Of a stretch of 8,204 nt of DNA, positions 1 through 4,757 are shown piece after piece. The notes beneath the pieces are model-generated. The model saw only the letters and a program-made list of their open reading frames with translations, did not search any database and was not told where the DNA came from. This stretch comes from Pseudomonadota bacterium (GTDB lineage: Bacteria; Pseudomonadota; Alphaproteobacteria; Caulobacterales; Caulobacteraceae), in the NCBI GenBank assembly GCA_023434015.1, contig JAEYTM010000290.1:1-8204 (forward strand), given 5' to 3'. Each line of letters opens with the position of its first letter. Within the stretch, counting starts at the first letter, position 1. The position numbers were made by a program, and so were the translations under genes.

Positions 1-345
1 CTCAAGTCCCGACACCGCTTCCAGCGCCGCCCGCAGGGCGGGGCCGCTGGGGCCCTTGGTGCACATCTCGGGCTCGACCACGAACAGGCTCGCGCCGCGT
101 TGCTCCAGCCGGTCTAGCACCTCAAGCATTCCCCGGCTGGAAGCTCCCAACTGGGTGAGGCGAGGGACGACGAGCTGGTCGCCGACGCCGATGAAATCGA
201 GGATCGAGTAAAGCACTGCGGAGTCGTCGGCCCCGGGAGCGACCGGCTCCTCGGCGCGCACCACGTGACATCCCATCGCCTTCAGCGCCGCCGTCTCGCT
301 TGTCGAGCCCGCGTCGCGCAGCCGCACGTAACCGATCCTCAGCAT
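1..345 (-). CDS. Serine-recombinase-like N-terminal domain, catalytic residues lost (partial)
   Basis: The gene starts at ATG 345 and stays open for 115 codons to the window edge, so its C-terminus is not visible. The visible part follows the resolvase/invertase N-terminal fold in order: a first beta strand IGYVRL (residues 4-9), a helix ending ALKAMGCHVV (20-29), GDQLVVPRLTQLG (55-67), a helix MLEVLDRLEQRGASL (73-87), and TKGPSGPALRAALEAVSGLE (96-115). Compared with gamma-delta resolvase (YARVS, LDRLGR), the nucleophilic Ser10 is Arg10, and the Asp67/Arg68/Arg71 cluster reads T64, Q65 and A68; only Arg8 is kept. It should therefore not cut DNA by the serine-recombinase mechanism. A role as a dimeric DNA-binding or regulatory protein is inference. 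An AGGT ribosome-binding sequence lies just before the start. It follows the GNAT gene in the same direction after 170 bp. Confidence 0.72.
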   Translation of the reverse strand, partial: MLRIGYVRLRDAGSTSETAALKAMGCHVVRAEEPVAPGADDSAVLYSILDFIGVGDQLVVPRLTQLGASSRGMLEVLDRLEQRGASLFVVEPEMCTKGPSGPALRAALEAVSGLE

Positions 346-409
346 CCCACCTAGAGCCCTTCAAGCCATAGCGATGATGGCCGACAACGTCACAAAAGCT
401 GAGCCTTTC

Positions 410-437
410 GCCAAGATGCGATACGTTAATTCTTGGC
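410..437. repeat. 28-bp interrupted dyad upstream of the recombinase-like gene
   Basis: GCCAAGA (410-416) and TCTTGGC (431-437) form a perfect 7-bp inverted repeat with an AT-richer 14-bp spacer. It lies 64 bp upstream of the recombinase-like start codon, in the only clearly AT-rich gap of the left part. The overall length equals that of a serine-resolvase site I (28 bp), but it could equally be an operator for a dimeric regulator. A 7-bp dyad with free spacing is not rare by chance in 170 bp, so function is unproven. I see no gene and no convincing promoter in the rest of 346-515. Confidence 0.35.
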
Positions 438-515
438 AATTTTTGTCTCTTATCGCCGTTAACCCAGGGTTCTCCGTGCGAGGCGGGGAGAAATCTATTC
501 GGTCTGGTAGCAAAA

Positions 516-1037
516 CTATCCGCCAAGGCGTCTCAAGATGAACTCCAGGTCGATAGTGTTACCGACTTCGAAGCCGTATTCGCCCACCTGTTCGAATCCG
601 TGGCGGCCATAGAACCGCCGGGCGCCGTGGTTTTCCGACCAGACGCCGATCCAGATCGTGCGCGGGCCGTCGCGCTGCAGCCAGTCGATCGCCGTGGTGA
701 ACAGCCGGCCGCCCAGCCCGCTCGCCTGGGCCGACCGGACCAGGTACAGGCGCTTCAGCTCGCCACATGCCGGCGTCACTTCGGGATGCGGCAGGGTGCA
801 GGGGCCCGCGAGGGCGTACCCCACGGCGGCGCCGTCCTGCTCGACCAGCCAGGCCGCTTTGGCCGGGTCGGTGAGGTCGGCCAGCGTTCGCGGCAGGCTG
901 TAGGCTTCGGCCAGGAAGCGGGCGAGGTCTTCGGGCGGATAGAGGTGCGCGAAGGTCTCGGTGAAAGTCCGCGCGCCGAGTTCGGCCAGGGCCGAGGCGT
1001 CGGCGATCGCAGCGCGGCGGATCTGGGACGTTGGCAT
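516..1037 (-). CDS. GNAT-family N-acetyltransferase, PaiA-like
   Basis: A 173-residue single-domain acetyl-CoA-dependent N-acetyltransferase. The N-terminal strand IRRAAIADASALAEL (6-20) leads into TFTETFAHLYPPEDL (24-38). Motif A is ELKRLYLVRSAQASGLGGRL (93-112), with the acetyl-CoA pyrophosphate loop Q104-x-x-G107-x-G109. Motif B is IWIGVWSENHGARRFYGRHGF (128-148), where Tyr143 is the likely general acid. The closing pattern GEYGFEVGN...DLEFILRRL matches Bacillus PaiA-type spermidine/spermine acetyltransferases, so polyamines are plausible substrates; this is inference from family resemblance. I chose ATG 1037 because the domain begins there. A longer frame from GTG 1112 exists, but its extra codons lie antisense to the deacetylase remnant and look non-native. 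No strong ribosome-binding sequence precedes ATG 1037. Confidence 0.85.
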   Translation of the reverse strand: MPTSQIRRAAIADASALAELGARTFTETFAHLYPPEDLARFLAEAYSLPRTLADLTDPAKAAWLVEQDGAAVGYALAGPCTLPHPEVTPACGELKRLYLVRSAQASGLGGRLFTTAIDWLQRDGPRTIWIGVWSENHGARRFYGRHGFEQVGEYGFEVGNTIDLEFILRRLGG

Positions 1038-1070
1038 CGGGCCGTCGGGTTTCTGCGTCAGGGTGAACGG

Positions 1071-1377
1071 ATCACCGTCGCGCTCTACACCCACAGGGAC
1101 ATGCTCGACCACCGTCCCGGCGTCGGCGCCCTAACGGCCCGAGCGACTGGCGCGGTGATCGGCGCGCTGGAGGACGCCGCCGACCTTCACCCCGCGCCCT
1201 GAGGCGCCGCTGGCGGAGGCTCGGGGCCCAGGATTTCGCCTGGGCGACACATGCCGTGGTGTCGGTCGCAGACGCCCACGGCAAAGGCCGGGTTGTCTCC
1301 TCGCTCGAGGGCGGGTACGACCTTGAGGCTCTGGGCCAGTCGGCGCTCGCGCACGGGCCCTCTTGAGGGCTGAGGGA
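1071..1377 (+). pseudogene. Decayed histone-deacetylase / acetylpolyamine-amidohydrolase family gene
   Basis: Plus-strand remnants of one gene appear in shifting frames. Codons from 1071 read ITVALYTHRDMLDHRPG, the typical N-terminus of bacterial deacetylases of this family; the first codon is ATC where ATG would be expected. The conserved HPERPER segment survives only in another frame: 1135-1152 reads RPERLA. The original frame then resumes with AVIGALEDAADL (1152-1187) and hits a stop at 1200. EAPLAEA follows in the shifted frame (1201-1221). At 1220-1232 the text jumps to the C-terminus in a third frame: DFAWATHAV (1232-1258) and SLEGGYDLEALG (1301-1336), holding the family's EGGY tyrosine. 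A stop at 1364 follows a further small deletion; LLRAEG continues at 1360-1377. About 200 codons with the zinc ligands and catalytic histidines are missing from a family of roughly 300 residues. The gene is not functional. Confidence 0.82.
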
Positions 1378-1417
1378 ACGCGGCGGTGTGCCGGAAGGCC
1401 GAAGCCGACCGTAGGGA

Positions 1418-2038
1418 ATGGCAAGCGTATTGACCGCACAGGCTTCCGCCGCGCCTGCTCCCGCCCGCTCCGGCGCCATCGTACTGGCGCGGCACGGCGA
1501 GCCTGCGCTTTCGCGCAAGGTAAGGCTCAACGCCGCCGGCTACCGGGAGTTCTGGGCCAGCTACGAGGTGCACGGCCTTCTGCCGGGGCAAAGCCCGCCG
1601 CCGACGCTTGTCCGATTCGCCGAACGGTGCGGCGCGCTGGTGGCCTCCACGCGGCTTCGCTCCATCGAGAGCGCCCGCGCCCTGGCGGGCGACAAGACTT
1701 TTGCGCAGGAAGCCCTCCTCATCGAGGCGCCCCTTCCGCCGCCGAACTGGCCGTCGTGGATCAAGCTGTCGCCGCGGATGTGGGGTTTCTACGCGCGGTT
1801 CTGGTGGTGGTTCTTCAACCACCACGAGGGCCAGGAAACCCGCCGCCAGGCGGAGGCCCGCGCCGACTGTGCGGCGGACATGCTGATCGAGCTGGCCGCG
1901 CGTGGGGAGGACGTGGTGGTCCTGGCCCACGGGTTCTTCAACTTCATGATCGGCCGGGCGCTGCGCCGGCGCGGCTGGAAACTGGCCGTCAGCGAAGGCT
2001 ACAAATACTGGTCGATGCGCCGGTTCGAGAAGCCCTGA
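1418..2038 (+). CDS. Histidine phosphatase superfamily protein
   Basis: A 206-residue branch of the histidine phosphatase (phosphoglycerate-mutase-like) superfamily, which works through a phosphohistidine intermediate. IVLARHGEP (21-29) carries Arg25 and the nucleophile His26. STRLRSIESA (77-86) matches the SSPLKRALQTA block, with Arg81. Glu103 in LIEAPLPPP is the candidate proton donor, and VVVLAHGFFNFMIGR (166-180) carries the second His171. All core residues are present, so it is probably active; the substrate cannot be read. An unusually aromatic stretch, MWGFYARFWWWFFNHH (121-136), fills the cap region and seems typical of this subfamily. No signal peptide is seen. The ATG at 1418 has AGGG only one base upstream, which is too close for normal spacing, so a TTG at 1430 is a possible alternative. 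It starts in the debris of the deacetylase gene and converges with phoX. Confidence 0.85.
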   Translation: MASVLTAQASAAPAPARSGAIVLARHGEPALSRKVRLNAAGYREFWASYEVHGLLPGQSPPPTLVRFAERCGALVASTRLRSIESARALAGDKTFAQEALLIEAPLPPPNWPSWIKLSPRMWGFYARFWWWFFNHHEGQETRRQAEARADCAADMLIELAARGEDVVVLAHGFFNFMIGRALRRRGWKLAVSEGYKYWSMRRFEKP

Positions 2039-2058
2039 CGGCCGCGCGTCAGGTCTTC
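2029..2058. terminator. Hairpin shared by two convergent genes
   Basis: GAAGCCCTGACG (2029-2040) and CGTCAGGTCTTC (2047-2058) pair as a 12-bp stem with one mismatch around the 6-base loop GCCGCG. The TGA stops of the histidine phosphatase (2036-2038) and PhoX (2049-2051, minus strand) sit opposite each other in the two arms. The position between convergent genes suggests a bidirectional 3'-end element. Neither side carries a T-tract, so simple intrinsic termination is uncertain, and a stabilising or Rho-assisted 3' hairpin is the alternative. Confidence 0.55.
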
Positions 2059-3449
2059 AGCTGGCCCCACGGCCCGGTGATCGCGAGGGTCGTGCCCGGC
2101 AGGTAGAGGTTCACGAACATCGTCGAGGCGTCGGGCGAGAAGCAGACGCCCGCCAGCTCCGTATTCACCGATCCCGCAGCCGGCGTCGCGGCGTTGCGGC
2201 CGAAGACATAGACCTTGCCCTCGGGCGTGACGCCCTTGAGCTGGTTGTAACCCTTGTACTTGTCCTCGCAGACGAAGAGGTGGCCGGTCGGGGCGACGGC
2301 CAGATTGTCGCCCATCATCATCACCGCCGGGTCGTGCGGCTCGACGAACAGCTGCAGGCGGCCGGGCTTGTCGCCTTCGCCCGGACGGCCCTCCTCGGTG
2401 CTTGGCACATAGCGCATGATCTGGCCGAGCTGGCCGGGACCGCCGGTCGTGCAGGTGAAGAACATCTCGCCGTCGCCGAACCACAGGCCCTCGCCACGGG
2501 CGAACACGGCCGCGCCCTTGGCCTCGCCCCGCCGGCGAAGGTCGTCGCCCTGGCTGTCGACGCCGTCGAGGTCGATCCATACGGTCTCGTACCAGTCGCC
2601 GGCCCGCCAGAACGGGCGTCCGTCCCAGTTGCGCACATTGGCGCCCCGCCGGCCGCGCAGGCCCAGGGCCTGCAGTCGTCCGCCCTCGTGCAGCCGCTCG
2701 CGGTTGTTGGGCAGGTAGCGATAGAACAGGCCGTCGCCCTGGTCCTCGGTCTGGTAGACGATTCCGGTGCGCGGGTCGGTCGCGGTCGCCTCATGCTTGA
2801 AGCGGCCCATGCCGGTAATCGGAACGGGGTCGGCGAGGCCGCGCAGATCCGACGGCACCTCGAAGACGAATCCGTGGTCCCTGGCGCCGCCCTCGCCCTT
2901 CCGCTGGACCGTCTCCTCGCAGGTCAGCCAGGTTCCGTAGGGGGTGATCCCGCCCGCGCAGTTGGTGTGCGTCCCGGCGAGGCTCAGGTGATGGGTGACC
3001 AGCTTTCGGGCTTTGAGGTCCCAGACCAGGCTGCTCGTGCCGCCGCCCATCGGGAGGCCGTCGTCGGTGCGGTCGTAGACCTTGTCGGCGGCGACCTTGC
3101 CGGCCAGGGCGCGTCCCGGTCCGTAGGCGGTCCGCTCGGGGTCGGTGGGCTTGAGCTCGTGATTGCGCACCAGCGCCACGCGGTCGGGGCCGGCGGGGAA
3201 ACAGCCCATGCCGTCCATCTTCTGCGGCGTGAGCAGGCCATCGTCCATCAGCTGACCGGCTTCTGAGACCACGTCGTAGGTGAAGCCTTCTGGCAGGTCG
3301 AACAGGCCTTTGGGGTCGGGAACCAGCGGTCCGTAGCCGGCGACCTCGCTGCGATAGGCGCTGGCGTCCTGGGCCACCGCCCGCGAGAAGCCGCCGAATG
3401 CGGCGGAGGTGGCGGCCAGGGCGACAAAGTTCCGACGAGATATCGACAT
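2049..3449 (-). CDS. phoX: PhoX/DUF839 family phosphatase, Tat-exported
   Basis: A 466-residue secreted protein of the PhoX (DUF839) family, metal-dependent periplasmic phosphatases that release phosphate from organic esters. The N-terminus MSISRRNFVALAATSAAFGG is a twin-arginine signal, with likely cleavage after AVA (residue 26). This fits an enzyme folded with its cofactor before export. Family landmarks in order are RNHE (95-98), GGGTSSLVWD (135-144), TNCAGGITPYGTWLTCEE (162-179), FKHEA (217-221), TEDQGDGLFYRY (234-245) and LAVAPTGHLFVCEDK (383-397). Cys164 and the CEE acidic pair belong to the block that includes the iron-binding cysteine in characterised PhoX. The protein is shorter than some PhoX enzymes, so alkaline phosphatase activity is likely but not assured. 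Start ATG 3449 is set by GGAG (3455-3458) five bases upstream and by the Tat motif. A Pho-box-like site lies upstream. Confidence 0.88.
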   Translation of the reverse strand: MSISRRNFVALAATSAAFGGFSRAVAQDASAYRSEVAGYGPLVPDPKGLFDLPEGFTYDVVSEAGQLMDDGLLTPQKMDGMGCFPAGPDRVALVRNHELKPTDPERTAYGPGRALAGKVAADKVYDRTDDGLPMGGGTSSLVWDLKARKLVTHHLSLAGTHTNCAGGITPYGTWLTCEETVQRKGEGGARDHGFVFEVPSDLRGLADPVPITGMGRFKHEATATDPRTGIVYQTEDQGDGLFYRYLPNNRERLHEGGRLQALGLRGRRGANVRNWDGRPFWRAGDWYETVWIDLDGVDSQGDDLRRRGEAKGAAVFARGEGLWFGDGEMFFTCTTGGPGQLGQIMRYVPSTEEGRPGEGDKPGRLQLFVEPHDPAVMMMGDNLAVAPTGHLFVCEDKYKGYNQLKGVTPEGKVYVFGRNAATPAAGSVNTELAGVCFSPDASTMFVNLYLPGTTLAITGPWGQLKT

Positions 3450-3489
3450 AGGGGCTCCACGTGATCCCCGGACCTATGCTCAGGCTTAG

Positions 3490-3507
3490 GGCACAGATCA
3501 ATGACAG
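3490..3507 (-). promoter_or_regulatory. Pho box (PhoB site) upstream of phoX
   Basis: Read on the minus strand the sequence is CTGTCAT-TGAT-CTGTGCC. The first heptamer is a perfect PhoB half-site (CTGTCAT), and after the usual 4-base spacer the second begins CTGT; together 11 of 14 half-site bases match. It ends 40 bp before the phoX start codon. Eleven bases further toward the gene is CATAGG, a weak -10 candidate, which is the usual PhoB-activated layout where the box replaces the -35. The gene downstream is a phosphatase, which agrees. Induction under phosphate starvation is inferred. Confidence 0.62.
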
Positions 3508-3538
3508 TTGTGCCGGGCCGACGCCCGCCGTAACGGGA

Positions 3539-3568
3539 TGGACCCGCCCCGACCCCCTGTCCTAGGTT
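3539..3568 (+). promoter_or_regulatory. Possible housekeeping promoter for xseB-ispA-dxs
   Basis: TGGACCC (3539-3545) resembles the Caulobacter-type -35 TTGACGS at 5 of 7 positions. CCTAGGTT (3561-3568) partly resembles the -10 GCTANAWC. The spacer is 15 bases, slightly long. Placement just before a strong ribosome-binding sequence is sensible, but the match is weak. Confidence 0.25.
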
Positions 3569-3590
3569 CGGGCGACCGCAAGGGAACCCC

Positions 3591-3845
3591 ATGTCCGAAG
3601 CCCCCGAGATCGAGACCCTGTCGTTCGAGCAGGCCCTGGCCGAGCTGGAGCAGATCGTGGCCCGCCTGGAATCCGGACAGGCTCCGCTTGAGGATTCCAT
3701 CCGCATGTATGAGCGCGGCGCGGTTTTGAAGGCGCACTGTGAAACCCGGCTGGAGGCGGCGCGCCTTCGGGTCGAGAAGATCGTGATGGGCGCCGGCGGC
3801 GCGGCGGAAGGGCCCCGGGGAGTCGAACCTGCGGAGTTCAACTGA
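3591..3845 (+). CDS. xseB: Exodeoxyribonuclease VII small subunit
   Basis: An 84-residue protein with the complete XseB signature. LSFEQALAELEQIVARLESG (10-29) and LEDSIRMYERGAVLKAHCE (33-51) form two helices of the small-subunit hairpin, followed by LEAARLRVEKI (54-64) and a low-complexity tail. Several XseB copies bind the large subunit XseA, which is not in this window, to make exonuclease VII, which degrades single-stranded DNA to oligonucleotides in the cytoplasm. AAGGGA (3580-3585) lies five bases before ATG 3591 and fixes the start. It is first in an apparent operon with ispA and dxs; its TGA overlaps the ispA ATG by one base, suggesting translational coupling. The pairing with isoprenoid genes is a common bacterial arrangement. 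Confidence 0.93.
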   Translation: MSEAPEIETLSFEQALAELEQIVARLESGQAPLEDSIRMYERGAVLKAHCETRLEAARLRVEKIVMGAGGAAEGPRGVEPAEFN

Positions 3846-4726
3846 TGCCGGGTCTTGCGCGGCGGGTGGCCGAGGCCGCCGACCTGGTGACCGTGGCGCT
3901 GGACGAACTGCTGCCGCGCGGGGACGGCGCGGAAGGGCGGCTGACGGAGGCCATGCGCTACGCCACCCTGGGTCCGGGCAAGCGGCTGCGGACCTATTTC
4001 GCCCTTGAGACCGGGCGCATGTTCGAGGTTCCGGAACGCTCTGTGCTGCGCAGCGCCTGCGCGCTGGAATGCATCCATGCCTACAGCCTGATCCACGACG
4101 ACCTGCCCTGCATGGACGACGACGACATGCGACGCGGCAGGCCGACGGTGCACAGGGCCTATGACGAGGCCACCGCCGTTCTGGCGGGCGATGCGCTGCA
4201 GGCCGTCGCCTTCGAAATCCTTGCCCATCCGGACACCCATCCCGACGGCGCCGTGCGCGCCGAGCTGGTCACTCGCCTTGCCCACGCGGCCGGCCCCCGC
4301 GGAATGATCGGCGGGCAGATGATCGACATCATGGGCGTGCGCGACGACCTGGGCGGAGTGGCGCGTATGCAGCGGCTGAAGACCGGCGCGCTGATCGCCT
4401 GCGCGTTCGAACTGCCGCTGGCCATGGCCCGGGCTAAGGAGGCCGAGCGGCACGCGCTGCTGGCCTTCGCCCATGACCTCGGTCTCGCCTACCAGATCGT
4501 CGACGACCTGCTGGACGCCGAGGGCGACGCCGACCTGATGGGCAAGGCGGCGGGCAAGGACGCGGCCAAGGGCAAGGCCAATTTCGTCACTCTGCTGGGC
4601 GTCGACGCCGCGCGGGAGCGCTTGGCGCTGCTGTCCGACCAGACCAAGGCGCACCTCGAACCTTTTGGGGAGGCGGCCGAATTCCTACGGGCCAGCGTCG
4701 ATTTCGTGCTAGAGCGCCGGAATTGA
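3845..4726 (+). CDS. ispA: Farnesyl diphosphate synthase (polyprenyl synthetase family)
   Basis: A 293-residue trans-prenyltransferase that condenses isopentenyl diphosphate with DMAPP and then geranyl diphosphate to give farnesyl diphosphate, the precursor of ubiquinone side chains, undecaprenyl carriers and hopanoids. GPGKRLR (43-49) binds isopentenyl diphosphate. The first aspartate-rich motif DDLPCMD (85-91) has the two-residue insertion typical of bacterial type II FPP synthases, with HAYSLIHDD before it as in E. coli IspA. GGQMIDI (156-162) and KTGAL (179-183) follow, and the second aspartate motif is VDDLLDA (219-225). Magnesium-binding aspartates are all present. A geranylgeranyl product cannot be excluded from sequence alone, but the chain-length region favours C15. 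The start overlaps the xseB stop (TGATG); no separate promoter is seen. dxs follows after 31 bp. Confidence 0.93.
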   Translation: MPGLARRVAEAADLVTVALDELLPRGDGAEGRLTEAMRYATLGPGKRLRTYFALETGRMFEVPERSVLRSACALECIHAYSLIHDDLPCMDDDDMRRGRPTVHRAYDEATAVLAGDALQAVAFEILAHPDTHPDGAVRAELVTRLAHAAGPRGMIGGQMIDIMGVRDDLGGVARMQRLKTGALIACAFELPLAMARAKEAERHALLAFAHDLGLAYQIVDDLLDAEGDADLMGKAAGKDAAKGKANFVTLLGVDAARERLALLSDQTKAHLEPFGEAAEFLRASVDFVLERRN

Positions 4727-4757
4727 TTTCCCCTGCATCGCCGCAGACCGCGTTCTC

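Noticed and set aside
381..415. Sigma-54-like TTGGC...GCT upstream of the recombinase-like gene on the minus strand.
   Set aside because: The GG to GC spacing is 11 rather than 10 bases, and the -24 and -12 elements are otherwise poor.
459..473. CtrA-like site TTAA-N7-TTCT, with another TTAA at 426-429.
   Set aside because: The spacing fits TTAA-N7-TTAA, but the second half matches only two of four bases, and the other TTAA has no partner at the right distance.
1038..1112. Longer GTG-initiated start of the GNAT gene at 1112.
   Set aside because: The extra 25 codons are antisense to the N-terminus of the deacetylase relic, and the acetyltransferase domain begins right after ATG 1037.
600..1202. 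Plus-strand open frame of 200 codons across the GNAT gene.
   Set aside because: Its first part is GNAT antisense. Only the end, from 1071, is meaningful, and that is the deacetylase remnant, reported as a pseudogene.
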